From: Moritella marina ATCC 15381
GTDB lineage: Bacteria > Pseudomonadota > Gammaproteobacteria > Enterobacterales > Moritellaceae
DNA length: 64,000 nucleotides
Reading direction: 5' to 3'
Assembly: GCF_008931805.1 (NCBI RefSeq)
Contig: NZ_CP044399.1
Location: forward strand, 1,922,001-1,986,000
Below, one piece after another: positions 20,233 through 28,418 of the stretch. The notes beneath the pieces are model-generated. The model was not told the DNA's origin and did no database searches. It saw nothing but the letters and a program-made list of their open reading frames with translations. Position 1 is the first letter of the stretch; the number at the start of each line of letters is the position of its first letter. Made by a program: the position numbers and the translations under genes.

Positions 20233-20607
20233 TTACATAATTAAGTTTAATCTTTCATGCCATTGCGCTATGCTTTCTTCTGGGTATTCTGAAAAGCATT
20301 TATCATTCGCCCTAACATCGGCTTCTACCCAGCTCGGGTCGTAAACCCACAATGCACTGGCACAATTCCGACAGAAGTTTCTTTCCATCGGGCTAAATCC
20401 CCCATCAGTTTTAGCGTTGTAAATACCTATATACTCTTTGCCTTCTATTATCAAAGATTCAGCATCAGCACTTAAATTGATCACGTACCCGCCACCGCCT
20501 GCTGTTTTTCGACAAATACTGCAATAACAACAGTTAAACGGATAAGGATGTTTTGATTCAACTTGAAATTTAACGGGCTGACAATGGCATGAGCCTTTCA
20601 ATAACAT
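20233..20607 (-). CDS. GFA/CENP-V family zinc protein
   Basis: A 124-residue protein of the GFA (glutathione-dependent formaldehyde-activating) fold. The zinc ligands are visible: CHC near residues 7-9, CCYCSICRK near 26-34 and CRNCAS near 79-84. Most small GFA proteins are of unknown function, so formaldehyde activity should not be assumed. Minus orientation like the cassettes, but no intact attC lies beside it. Confidence 0.8.
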   Translation of the reverse strand: MLLKGSCHCQPVKFQVESKHPYPFNCCYCSICRKTAGGGGYVINLSADAESLIIEGKEYIGIYNAKTDGGFSPMERNFCRNCASALWVYDPSWVEADVRANDKCFSEYPEESIAQWHERLNLIM

Positions 20608-20657
20608 GATGTTTCCTTTTTACTTACGCATAAATTTGAGAGAACTAACGCAAGAAG

Positions 20658-21083
20658 CTAAGAACAGTCTTCACGAACGCCTAATATTTTAGCAAAACGG
20701 GTCTTCAATCTCTTTTCAAAAGAGACAAACTCACTGTCTGCCCAAACAATTTCATTCATAATTTTCAACATATCTTCTCTTGCTTCAGCTGATATATTTT
20801 GTTTAAGATATTCTGCGAAAGAGTCTTGAGATAAATTGTGTTCTGCAATATTTGTCGCTTTTTCAATTAATACATACGATTCATCCAGCGTTATCTTAAA
20901 GTAACTGCATAGTTTGTTTTTTATATATTTATGTTCATCATCACAGAAATCATTATCTATACATGCCAAATCGACAAGTATAACTGCCAGACTCATTCTG
21001 ACATCTTCGCTGTATGTTACTTTACTGCCGAAAACATGATTAATTTGCGCTTTAATATCACCAATGACATTCCATATATCCAT
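20658..21083 (-). CDS. TerB-like all-helical protein
   Basis: A 141-residue helical protein resembling the TerB/DjlA N-terminal fold. The acidic metal-binding repeats DLACIDNDFCDDEHKYIK and EIVWADSEFVSFEKRLK match the two TerB motifs (A.aDG.....E). TerB proteins are linked to tellurite resistance and membrane stress; role here unknown. Minus strand, in the decayed distal cassette zone. Confidence 0.65.
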   Translation of the reverse strand: MDIWNVIGDIKAQINHVFGSKVTYSEDVRMSLAVILVDLACIDNDFCDDEHKYIKNKLCSYFKITLDESYVLIEKATNIAEHNLSQDSFAEYLKQNISAEAREDMLKIMNEIVWADSEFVSFEKRLKTRFAKILGVREDCS

Positions 21084-21221
21084 CGAAGTCCCTTAAATCA
21101 ATAGTTAATATTATCGCTATCTAACTGAGCATATTTGCATAAATAAAAATGACAAGCGAGATGTTTTGGTTGAGTTGTTATTTCAATATCCATTTGAATC
21201 CTTTATTTTCTACGGTGCATA

Positions 21222-21268
21222 CCAACGCCCATTTAAGGGGCTAAAAATGATCCGTTAAAATGTGTAGC
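21222..21268. repeat. left half of a short-type attC, truncated
   Basis: The bases CAACGCCC through TGTGTAGCGAA match the left arm of the short attC family, then the sequence switches to the next attC without the right arm. Probably left by an illegitimate deletion between neighbouring attC sites. Confidence 0.6.
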
Positions 21269-21269
21269 G

Positions 21270-21398
21270 AACACATAACGTCTACATAACACGTTTGCTA
21301 CCATGCAGACTTAACAGGATTTTAACGCCTTAATCACTGAAATTAAAGGAAAACTGACAACGCCGAGTGTAGAAATCGTGTTAAAGCATTTGTTATAC
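21270..21398 (-). repeat. attC site, long type
   Basis: Left box ATAACG and right box GTTATACC flank the long stem family (CACGTTTGCTAC ... GTGTAG ... CGTG). It separates the decayed distal genes from the cassette with the plus-strand nucleotidyltransferase. Confidence 0.85.
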
Positions 21399-21511
21399 CA
21401 AATTTTAGTTGCATATAAACTGTTTTTTAGCGATATTATAATGCTGCGTTAATTTTACCGCACTAACTACTTAATTTGTAGTTTTAGGATCAACTTAGGT
21501 AAAGGTAAAAT

Positions 21512-22306
21512 ATGAACTATCCAAAAACTCTCCCTGAGACTCATAAGCAACTTTTAGACAAAATCATTACTACATTAAAAAAGGATCAGCGGATCCTTGG
21601 AATTGGTGCTAGTGGGTCATATGCTTCTGACGCTATGGATAAATATAGTGATTTAGACTTAGTTATTGCTGTAAACCCAGCAGATTTTGACGATATCATG
21701 ACAGAACGGTTTACTATCATTAACAGCATCGAAGGTAAAATAGCAGCGTTTACTGGCGAACATGTTGGTGAGCCACGACTAGTTATCGCTCTTTATGCAC
21801 CACATGCAATTCATGTCGACTACAAGTTTGTATCTTTACCCGACGCGGCAACTCGTGTTGATGATACGAAGGTTTTATGGGAAAAAGATCAGCTTCTAAC
21901 TGATACATTTAAAACAAAAAAACATCAATACCCATGCCCGGAGCCACAATGGATTGAAGATCGCTTTTGGATTTGGGTTCATTATGCAGCAACTAAAATT
22001 GCTAGAGGTGAATACTTTGAAGCTCTTGAGTTTTTATCATTTCTCAGAAATGTCGCCTTGTCACCATTAGCTCTTCAACAGGCCGGATTAACTCCATCTG
22101 GTGTAAGGAAAATTGAAACTCGTTTACCTGAGTTCAGTAAAGAACTAGAACTTACAGCAGCAAAGCCAGAAAAAGAATCGCTAATTATTGCCACTAATAA
22201 ATGTATTGAACTGTACTTAGAGCTTAGAGAAAATGAACAAATAGAAATAAACATAGAAGCACAAGAAATGTGCGTTACCTACTTAAAGCAAGAAACTCAA
22301 GCGTAA
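21512..22306 (+). CDS. nucleotidyltransferase-domain protein (aminoglycoside NTase-like fold)
   Basis: A 264-residue protein with an N-terminal pol-beta-type nucleotidyltransferase domain: GASGSYASDAMDKYSDLDLVI holds the GS and DxD metal motifs, with a third acid near HVDYKF. The C-terminal half is helical. Such proteins resemble aminoglycoside nucleotidyltransferases, but the acceptor is unknown. It lies in a cassette but is reversed relative to the array, so it must use its own promoter (a TATAAT lies at 21437-21442) and has its own terminator. Confidence 0.8.
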   Translation: MNYPKTLPETHKQLLDKIITTLKKDQRILGIGASGSYASDAMDKYSDLDLVIAVNPADFDDIMTERFTIINSIEGKIAAFTGEHVGEPRLVIALYAPHAIHVDYKFVSLPDAATRVDDTKVLWEKDQLLTDTFKTKKHQYPCPEPQWIEDRFWIWVHYAATKIARGEYFEALEFLSFLRNVALSPLALQQAGLTPSGVRKIETRLPEFSKELELTAAKPEKESLIIATNKCIELYLELRENEQIEINIEAQEMCVTYLKQETQA

Positions 22307-22316
22307 TGTAATATTT

Positions 22317-22338
22317 AGGGGATTGAGATATATCCCCT
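22317..22338 (+). terminator. hairpin terminator after the nucleotidyltransferase
   Basis: AGGGGAT pairs with ATCCCCT, followed by TTTTC. It lies 12 bases after the stop codon and would keep plus-strand transcripts from running into the minus-strand cassettes. Confidence 0.7.
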
Positions 22339-22357
22339 TTTCGTTGGAGAGAATTTG

Positions 22358-22377
22358 GTATAACGTCTTGTTATAGT
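22358..22377. repeat. collapsed attC (two core boxes without stem)
   Basis: The left box GTATAACG is followed almost directly by CTTGTTATAG, the right box. The 70-100 bases that normally form the folded stem are missing, so this site is probably dead for excision. Confidence 0.6.
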
Positions 22378-22684
22378 TCAGCTATGTGCGTGAGAGTTTC
22401 TGGATGACGTAGTACTAATTTCAAAAGAGTAACGGCTTGCCCATTTGGAGCACTTCGTCCTTGTTCCCAGTTTTCTAAAGTACGAGATGATGTATGAAGT
22501 AAGCTAGCAAACACACCACGTGACATATTAAATTTTTCTCTAATATGTACAATTTCATTAGGTGAGATATCAAGTTCACTTACATCATTAACTTGATATG
22601 TTTTAAGGGTAAGTTTCCCCTCTGAATGCTCTTTTGCTTCAACAGAGCCGAGCTTAATTCTGTAAATAAATCACGATTGCTCAT
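22371..22684 (-). pseudogene. HigA-like antitoxin, frameshifted
   Basis: Conceptual reading gives MSNRDLFTELSSAL, then a one-base deletion near 22645, then an XRE/YiaG-like helix-turn-helix: DISPNEIVHIREKFNMSRGV, FASLLHTSSRTLENWEQG and RSAPNGQAVTLLKLV. Antitoxins of this type follow RelE/HigB toxin genes and repress the operon. The total length is one base short of a whole number of codons, in line with a single frameshift. Without it the protein would be about 104 residues. A sequencing error is possible, but its partner toxin is also broken. Confidence 0.7.
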
Positions 22685-22999
22685 TGCGCCATACCTCCAT
22701 AAAAGACTTTAACTGCTTCTTTTGATCTGCGGTTAAATCCGACATTTCACTTTTCCCATAAAGAGTAAGTAAATAGAAACGTCGTTTTTCATCAAGGAAG
22801 TAATAAATAACACGTGAACCCACCACGTTTTCCTTTACCCTTACTTGCAACTCTAACCTTCCGCAAACCACCTGTACCTTGAATCACATCCCCCAGCTTC
22901 GGGTTTGACATCAACTCAGCTTGAAACAGTCTAAACTCTTCATCACTGAGATGCTCATCTCGGTATTTTTCAAATATTTTTGATTCTACAAATATACAT
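22671..22999 (-). pseudogene. HigB/RelE-type toxin, frameshifted
   Basis: The 5' part reads ESKIFEKYRDEHLSDEEFRL, LMSNPKLGDVIQGTGGLRKV and RVASKGKGKRGG; after a frameshift near 22820 it continues SRVIYYFLDEKRRFYLLTLY and ends EVWRNEQS. This matches RelE/HigB mRNA interferases that cleave mRNA on the ribosome. The likely start position reads ATG TAA or a shifted frame. It overlaps the antitoxin start by 14 bases, the usual toxin-first arrangement. Both genes are inactivated, so the module no longer protects this cassette from loss. Confidence 0.7.
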
Positions 23000-23057
23000 T
23001 ACATAAATAAGGTGTACGCAAGTAGCGTACAGAAAGCAAGTTGGGATACGAATAAGC

Positions 23058-23159
23058 ACTAACGCCCACATTAAGCGGACTAAAATTGTTGGCTATAATT
23101 TTGTGAGGAACGAACAATACCCAGCTGTTTTAGTTCCGTTTAAATTGCTTGTTATGTGC
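23058..23159 (-). repeat. attC site, short type
   Basis: Boxes CTAACGCC and GTTATGTGC flank the short-family stem (TAAAATTGTTGGCTATAATTTTG ... CCAGCTG). It separates the HigBA-like cassette from the YefM-YoeB cassette. Confidence 0.87.
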
Positions 23160-23172
23160 AACCGAGCTAAAC

Positions 23173-23190
23173 TGTACAAATTAACGTACA
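23173..23190 (+). promoter_or_regulatory. probable YefM operator (two TGTACA-type boxes)
   Basis: TGTACA at 23173-23178 and CGTACA at 23185-23190 lie 12 bases apart, just ahead of the yefM start. In E. coli the YefM-YoeB complex represses its own operon through palindromes with a TGTACA core. This supports a cassette-borne promoter and autoregulation. Confidence 0.6.
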
Positions 23191-23210
23191 TGAACATATT
23201 GGAGTTCAAC

Positions 23211-23462
23211 ATGGATGCAATAAGCTATACAGCAGCTAGAGCAAATTTAGCAAACACAATGGCGAATGTTTGTAATGATCATGCCCCAATAATTATCACT
23301 CGTAAAAGTGAGGCTCCCGTTGTAATGATGTCTTTAGAAGACTATAACGCAATGAAAGAAACTACATACTTACTCAGGTCTCCGGCTAATGCAAGACATC
23401 TACTTGATTCAATTGCCGAACTTGAGGCTGGCAATGGTACGGAAAGAGAGCTTATTGAATGA
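23211..23462 (+). CDS. yefM: YefM-type antitoxin
   Basis: An 83-residue Phd/YefM antitoxin: MDAISYTAARANLANTM is the DNA-binding N terminus, and PVVMMSLEDYNAMKETTYLL the classic centre, followed by a flexible acidic C-terminal tail that wraps the toxin. The open frame extends 36 codons upstream into the attC, but GGAG precedes the ATG at 23211. It is plus strand, against the array, with its own operator. It overlaps yoeB by four bases (ATGA). Confidence 0.93.
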   Translation: MDAISYTAARANLANTMANVCNDHAPIIITRKSEAPVVMMSLEDYNAMKETTYLLRSPANARHLLDSIAELEAGNGTERELIE

Positions 23463-23719
23463 AGCTAACCTTTTCAACTAAAGCTTGGGAACAATACCTA
23501 TATTGGCAAACAACTGACAAAAGAATATTGAAACGCATAAATTTGCTAATTAAAGATATTCAGCGAACTCCAACAGAGGGCATTGGTAAACCTGAACCTT
23601 TAAAACATGGACTAGCTGGATATTGGTCACGCCGTATTAATGATGAGCACCGAATTGTTTACAAGCATAGAGATGACACAATCCTAATTGCACAACTGCG
23701 ATACCATTACGGCATATAA
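23459..23719 (+). CDS. yoeB: YoeB-type ribosome-dependent mRNA interferase
   Basis: An 86-residue YoeB toxin, normal length for the family. It binds the ribosomal A site and cuts mRNA. Catalytic residues correspond to Glu in GKPEPLKHG, Arg in SRRINDEHR and His in RYHY near the C terminus. It is translationally coupled to yefM. Toxin-antitoxin cassettes like this stabilise chromosomal integrons by killing cells that lose the array. Confidence 0.93.
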   Translation: MKLTFSTKAWEQYLYWQTTDKRILKRINLLIKDIQRTPTEGIGKPEPLKHGLAGYWSRRINDEHRIVYKHRDDTILIAQLRYHYGI

Positions 23720-23815
23720 CGCCCTAATAATGGGCAAATGACAATTGGTTAAAATAAGCGACGCAAGAGCGAAAACCAACTGTTATTTGTCCTGATTTAT
23801 TTGCTTGTTATATGC
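23715..23815 (-). repeat. attC site, short type
   Basis: ATAACGCC at the left and GTTATATGC at the right, with arms GACAATTGGTTAAAAT and ACCAACTGTTATTTGTC. It keeps the array orientation even though the YefM-YoeB genes point the other way. Confidence 0.88.
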
Positions 23816-24257
23816 ACTTTAGATCAATATTAGACAATTCATTCTCACTGAACAATGTATTTAAATATTCAGTTATAACTTCTTTGGAACCGACTAACTG
23901 AAAATCATAACCGTTGCCATTACCATCAATAATAATTGATAACCAGTTATTACCAATTATTAATTTTGAAATACGATTAACTTCTAGTGAAACTTGTACA
24001 GATTTTTTAGAGAAAGGTGCTATTTTTAGTTTTGAAATCTCAAGAATATCAGCTTTTCTTTTTATCAAGTTGAACAGCGAATTTTTAGTGATATAACTTT
24101 TTGTAAATCGGTAAGAAGATAAAAGACAAAAAATAGAGAAAAATAATAGGTATATTTGAAATTCATCATTCTTAAACCAATTAATAAAAAATACGCCTAG
24201 AAGTAAGATAGCGAATATAATCAAGCCATTTTTATAAAAAGTGTTAGTAATTGTCAA
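23808..24257 (-). CDS. cassette protein with two membrane helices, unknown
   Basis: A 149-residue protein with no family I recognise. Two N-terminal helices (about 10-27 and 33-48) are followed by a soluble beta-rich domain of about 90 residues (KLIIGNNWLSIIIDGNGNGY). The topology recalls PH-like membrane-bound domains. The stop codon overlaps the attC right box, as in most cassettes here. Confidence 0.6.
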   Translation of the reverse strand: MTITNTFYKNGLIIFAILLLGVFFINWFKNDEFQIYLLFFSIFCLLSSYRFTKSYITKNSLFNLIKRKADILEISKLKIAPFSKKSVQVSLEVNRISKLIIGNNWLSIIIDGNGNGYDFQLVGSKEVITEYLNTLFSENELSNIDLKCI

Positions 24258-24281
24258 TTTAACTCCATCCTTGAATGTGCA

Positions 24282-24408
24282 TATAACGCCGCAATAACAC
24301 GTTTGCTACGATACAGACTTAGCTGAATTTTACTACCTTAATCACTGAAACTAAAGACAAACTGACAACGCCGAGTGTCGTAAATCATGTTGATGCATTT
24401 GTTATGCG
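24282..24408 (-). repeat. attC site, long type
   Basis: ATAACGCC and GTTATGCG flank the long stem. The inner arms TTTGCTACGA and GTCGTAAATC show compensating changes relative to other long sites. Confidence 0.88.
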
Positions 24409-25009
24409 TATTCTCCATTTCCAGTAAAATTTTGAATAGACTTTAACTTGTCGATTTGAGTTTCAAATTTACCTAAATGTTCTAGTCCTTCAATTAGAGC
24501 AGTTGCTGCTAAGCATAATGTTTGATTTTCTAATAGCTTAACTTCTTCAACATTTGGTGTATGCCCAATTGAAATATTTTCATCTATAGAGTGAACATTT
24601 ATCAACATTTCTACGTTACCGTGTGAACTTCGACATAAATAAGCATAAGTCTCACTTTCCCTCGCTAACTAAAATTTTGTCGATATATTCATCAATTCTC
24701 TAAAGTTTACTTTTTCACCTTTAAATTTCTTCTTATGAAAATCAAATGACTTATTCATTTCTTCAACATAATCAGCATTGTTAATTAGACACATGAGATC
24801 TACATATGACTCCAAAGCACTCCTAAGAAGAATTGGAACAGAAGCTACTCGATCATTCTCAAGTAATAAAAGGGCATCTTGGCATAACTCAGAAACCCTC
24901 ATCATTAATAGTGCTATATATTTATCTTGTTTTGTTTTGTTTCATGGAAGATCTTAGAGAATGCCTCAAATCTAATTGTATTTAATTCACCCCAAACTTG
25001 ATTATTCAA
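24402..25009 (-). pseudogene. DUF5677-like gene with frameshift and amber stop
   Basis: A TTG start after AGGAGG opens a frame reading NNQVWGELNTIRFEAFSKIF; it ends at a TAG, and the frame continues after a shift near 24910 with MMRVSELCQDALLLLENDRV. That part ends at an in-frame TAG at 24669, beyond which the same frame reads LAREGETYAYLCRSSHGNVE and runs to the cassette attC. The pieces together resemble DUF5677 helical proteins. Two independent lesions make this a dead cassette gene rather than a single sequencing error. Confidence 0.65.
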
Positions 25010-25026
25010 ATGTACCTCCTAATACG

Positions 25027-25119
25027 AATAACGCTTTGCTAAGCGGAAAATAATGGTTGGCTATAATCGCACAGCGATGGCCAACTGTTACTTTTCCGTT
25101 TGAGCAACTTGTTATGCGC
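25027..25119 (-). repeat. attC site, short type
   Basis: ATAACGC to GTTATGCGC, arms AATGGTTGGCTATAAT and TGGCCAACTGTTACTTT; separates the DUF5677-like and hydrolase cassettes. Confidence 0.87.
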
Positions 25120-25120
25120 T

Positions 25121-26068
25121 TTATGGTTTTAATGCGAAAGTTAAAAAAGAATTAGCAGTTCCCTTGGGGTTCTCTATCATGGGTAAATGCCCAACACTTG
25201 CCATAATGTTAATTTGTGCTTGTGGAATAATTTTCTTTAAGACTTTTGCTCCAGAGACATGTAAAACTCGATCTTTATGACCCCATGAAACTAAAACAGG
25301 TCCTTTGTAGTTTTTTAAAACTTCATCAAGTGGTGACTCGGGGTGTGCTTCTCTATTCTTCATTCTATGAATTTGTTCGTAAATTTTTGTATTTAATTCT
25401 CTTCTTTTTTCAGCTTTCGTTGCTAAATGTTTTACTATAGGTTCTGGAATAAAAGGACGTTCAACAAATAAGAAATCGAGTAATTGAATGAACTCTAACT
25501 CTGTTCTGGGTAAAACCATTGGATTATGACCATTTTTTATTGCAGAGAACATCTCACTCTTTTCTGAACCAACAACACCGAATGGACTTATTAGCCAAAG
25601 GTTTTTTACTCGCTCAGGGTATCGAGCCGAAAAATTTCCAGCAATATACCCTCCCATTGAGCTGCCAGCTAGATTAAATTCTTTAATTTGTAGAATGTCT
25701 AAGATTTTCTTCAACCTAGAAACTTGCGAAAACACATCATAATCAAGATTAATATTATCCGTACTGTTTCCGAATCCGGGTAAGTCAATTGCGACCACAT
25801 CAAAGCTCTCAGTGAGATATCCTGAAGCTCTGTTCCAGTTATCTTTATCAGCACCAAAACCATGAAGCAAAATTAGTGGTGTTCCACTTCCCCCACGAAG
25901 ATACTCAATTTCCAGACCATCCGTTTTAAGATTATGCAATCTTAGTCCTGAGATACTCCTCTCTGCATTAATCATGTATTGAAATAATGTTGATATTGGC
26001 GTGATCACATATAGGAGTGTAAGTAGTAATGCAATGCTAACTAAAACAAAGCTCATCTTTTTTATCAT
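25121..26068 (-). CDS. membrane-anchored alpha/beta hydrolase (lipase/esterase-like)
   Basis: A 315-residue alpha/beta hydrolase with an N-terminal signal anchor (about 5-25). The oxyanion motif is LILLHGFGADKDNW, the nucleophile elbow is AGSSMGGYIAG, the acid Asp is in WGHKDRV and the His in ASVGHLPMIE, so the triad is complete. Closest in style to Moraxella-type lipases and carboxylesterases exported to the periplasm. Substrate unknown. Full-length cassette gene. Confidence 0.82.
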   Translation of the reverse strand: MIKKMSFVLVSIALLLTLLYVITPISTLFQYMINAERSISGLRLHNLKTDGLEIEYLRGGSGTPLILLHGFGADKDNWNRASGYLTESFDVVAIDLPGFGNSTDNINLDYDVFSQVSRLKKILDILQIKEFNLAGSSMGGYIAGNFSARYPERVKNLWLISPFGVVGSEKSEMFSAIKNGHNPMVLPRTELEFIQLLDFLFVERPFIPEPIVKHLATKAEKRRELNTKIYEQIHRMKNREAHPESPLDEVLKNYKGPVLVSWGHKDRVLHVSGAKVLKKIIPQAQINIMASVGHLPMIENPKGTANSFLTFALKP

Positions 26069-26126
26069 TTATATATATCCATTTTTATATTTATCAAAGT
26101 GATACGCGTTGAGGATAGGAAAAGCA

Positions 26127-26252
26127 CATAACGCCTCCATAACACGTTTACTACTATGCAATTATACTTAATATTGACACCTTAAAACGAGAAACACCCG
26201 ACAACCTGAAGTGCCGAGTGTAGTAAATCGTGTTGATGCATTTGTTATAAGC
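26127..26252 (-). repeat. attC site, long type
   Basis: CATAACGCC and GTTATAAGC flank the long stem; arms GTTTACTAC and GTAGTAAATC pair, a covariant of the GTTTGCTAC/GTAGCAAATC pair seen elsewhere. Confidence 0.88.
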
Positions 26253-26775
26253 ACATCTTGGCGTAAACCAAAGTATTATCCAATTCACCCGATGGTAAAC
26301 GTCGAGCATTCATTAATTGAGCTTCAAATTGGAAATCACAACGCTTTGCTACAGCCTGACTTTTTAAGTTTGAGCTAGCCATTTTAATTTCTAATCGTTG
26401 AGCGTGATTATCAGTGAAGGCATATTTTTCAATAATATTTACAGCTTCTGTTATATAACCCTTACCTACTTTCGACGTTTGTAACCAATAGCCAATTTCA
26501 AAATAAGGAACAGATTTATCTCGAACAATAAACCCGATAACACCGATAAATACACCAGTTTCTTTTTCGATGATATTAAACCAAAACTCACCAGTGAAAT
26601 TGGTAAAATTAGCTAGAGCCTCTTTGATATTATGCTTGAGTTCATTCTCTGTTAGCGACTCAGAAACCCAAGGCAAAAATTGGGATAATTCAGCCCGACT
26701 TTCATTAATAACTGTCAGCATTGAACCCGCATATTTCAAAGATGGTGGGACTAATTTTATTCTCTCATTTTCCAT
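26245..26775 (-). CDS. RimJ/RimL-type GNAT acetyltransferase
   Basis: A 176-residue GNAT protein. IKLVPPSLKYAGSMLTVINE, then FEIGYWLQTSKVGKGYITEA (acetyl-CoA loop) and ASSNLKSQAVAKRCDFQFEA are typical of RimJ/RimL relatives. It may acetylate a protein terminus or a small molecule; the substrate is unknown. Cassette gene whose stop overlaps its attC. Confidence 0.85.
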   Translation of the reverse strand: MENERIKLVPPSLKYAGSMLTVINESRAELSQFLPWVSESLTENELKHNIKEALANFTNFTGEFWFNIIEKETGVFIGVIGFIVRDKSVPYFEIGYWLQTSKVGKGYITEAVNIIEKYAFTDNHAQRLEIKMASSNLKSQAVAKRCDFQFEAQLMNARRLPSGELDNTLVYAKMCL

Positions 26776-26800
26776 ATGAGTACCCTATTTCGACTGTGCT

Positions 26801-26899
26801 TATAACGCCACTAAGAGGCTTCTAATAGTTGGTTAAAATGTGAAGCGAAGGGGAACCTAACCAACTGTTAAAAGTCCTGCTTGAGTGGCTTGTTATGTG
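26801..26899 (-). repeat. attC site, short type
   Basis: TATAACGCC and GTTATGTG flank arms TAGTTGGTTAAAAT and ACCAACTGTTAAAAG. Confidence 0.86.
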
Positions 26900-27141
26900 T
26901 TTGTTACACAGCCTAGCTCTTTGAGTATGCGTACTGTCGATGCTGGATTATTTATTAATACTGCATTAGGCCGAATTGGACGCTGAACTAAATTACCTGA
27001 ACAATTAGGGCAAACAAAATTTAAAACATTTTCAGTGCACTCAGAGCAAAAGGTACATTCAAAAGTACAAATAAAAGCTTCGTTTGATTGAGGCGACAAA
27101 TCTTTATCACAACATTCGCAATTAGGTCTCAATTCCAACAT
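26893..27141 (-). CDS. DUF1272 cysteine-rich small protein
   Basis: An 82-residue protein of the DUF1272 family, with the zinc-ribbon-like pattern CECCDKDL, CTFECTFCSEC and CPNCSGNLVQRP. These proteins are frequent as single genes and integron cassettes; function unknown, probably zinc binding. Confidence 0.85.
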   Translation of the reverse strand: MLELRPNCECCDKDLSPQSNEAFICTFECTFCSECTENVLNFVCPNCSGNLVQRPIRPNAVLINNPASTVRILKELGCVTNT

Positions 27142-27165
27142 TTAGAACTCCATTCATGAGAAACA

Positions 27166-27293
27166 CATAACGCCGCCATAACACGTTTATTACGATGACG
27201 ACTTACTTAAATTTTAACGCCTTAAACACCGAAACTAAAGACAAACCTACAATGCCGAATGTAATAAATCGTGTTGATGGCTTTGTTATAACC
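27166..27293 (-). repeat. attC site, long type
   Basis: CATAACGCC and GTTATAACC flank the long stem; arms GTTTATTAC and GTAATAAATC pair, another compensating variant. Confidence 0.88.
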
Positions 27294-27410
27294 ATCTGAT
27301 AATGTTACTGAAACCGTAACTGTTTACCTTCAACATTATAATCACTACCTTGATCATCTTATTTCCAGCAAGTCATGCTCTTTGGCACCGATAACTATCA
27401 CTTATTTGCT

Positions 27411-27557
27411 TTATTTTTTCTTCGTAACAATAACGTAATTAATTAGAGTTAATCCAATGACAAAACACCAAAATTGTAAGCTAGGTAGCACCGTTGAAAC
27501 AGATCCAACAAGTAAACCAGAACCAAGCCCAATTGCAATTTTTTGAAGAGTTGTCAT
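27411..27557 (-). CDS. 48-residue small membrane protein, cassette gene
   Basis: ATG to TAA with AAGGA upstream. The peptide MTTLQKIAIGLGSGLLVGSV continues with a second hydrophobic stretch (FWCFVIGLTLINYVIV) and ends KKK, so two short membrane helices are likely. It is the only ORF in its cassette. No family recognised; the 117 bases between its stop and the attC hold nothing else I can see. Confidence 0.6.
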   Translation of the reverse strand: MTTLQKIAIGLGSGLLVGSVSTVLPSLQFWCFVIGLTLINYVIVTKKK

Positions 27558-27670
27558 TTTAAAAATCCTTTTTTAAATAGATACAATCTATAGTATGAAA
27601 TAAATCCTACCTTAACTATCACTTAAACTATTAATATTTAAGTGTATTTGAGAACTATCTCACCTAGGTT

Positions 27671-27761
27671 ATAACGCCCTAATAATGGGCAAAAATTGTT
27701 GGCTACAATGTTGAGGAACGAAAGCAGCCAACTGTTTTTTGTCCTTATTAATTAGCTTGTT
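27671..27761 (-). repeat. attC site, short type, interrupted by an IS
   Basis: The left box ATAACGCC and both arms (TTGTTGGCTACAAT, GCAGCCAACTG) are intact up to CTTGTT, where an IS91-like element begins. The missing right box (GTTATAC) is found 2 kb away at 29744-29750, next to the ABM gene. Confidence 0.85.
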
Positions 27762-27853
27762 GAACGAAGCCGCTGCGCGGCGGAGTAATTCCCTCACCAG
27801 TCATACTTACCAATAGCATCACCATTTGGTGATGCCTTATTGGAGTTATTAGT

Positions 27854-28418
27854 ATGAACCACTCACAACAGCAACGATTTAATTATCTTTATGAACAACA
27901 CCTTACCAATTTAAGGCTGCAAGGTAAACGACCTGCGACCATTGATGCCTATTCTCGTGCGGTTCGACGTATTTCTGCTTACTTTGATAAGTCTCCCGAT
28001 GGATTAACAACTGCGGATTTAAAGGATTACTTTAACAGTCTTATCCAAACGCACTCATGGAGTACCGTTAAAATAGACCGTAACGGCTTGCAGTTTTTCT
28101 ACCGCTATACGCTTGATAAACAATGGGAATGGCATGAACTCACCGATGGACAAAGGTGGAGTCCAAAAAGCTATCAAACAAGTCTTGCGTGATTGCCATA
28201 TTAACAAACTGGTTAGCCCGCATTCGCTACGTCATTGCTTTGCGACTCATTTGCTGGAAAGCGGTTTGGATTTACGTTCGCTGCAAGTATTACTCGGTCA
28301 TGCCTCGTTAAATACTACCGCCAGATACACTCAATTAACTCAACTTAAACAAAAAGATGCTGCCGTTGCCATTAATCAACTTACTGACAAGCTAGCGCTA
28401 GATTGGAGTTTGAAATGA
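27854..28418 (+). pseudogene. IS-borne tyrosine recombinase with internal deletion
   Basis: The N-terminal core-binding domain is present (RFNYLYEQHLTNLRLQGKRP through [13 protein letters not shown]). The frame then joins abruptly to [13 protein letters not shown] and, in a different frame, the C-terminal catalytic part [20 protein letters not shown] and [14 protein letters not shown]. The region carrying the first catalytic Arg and the Lys is missing, and the two parts are out of frame. About 188 codons remain of roughly 300. Accessory recombinase genes of this kind precede transposase genes in some IS91 relatives. Confidence 0.8.
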
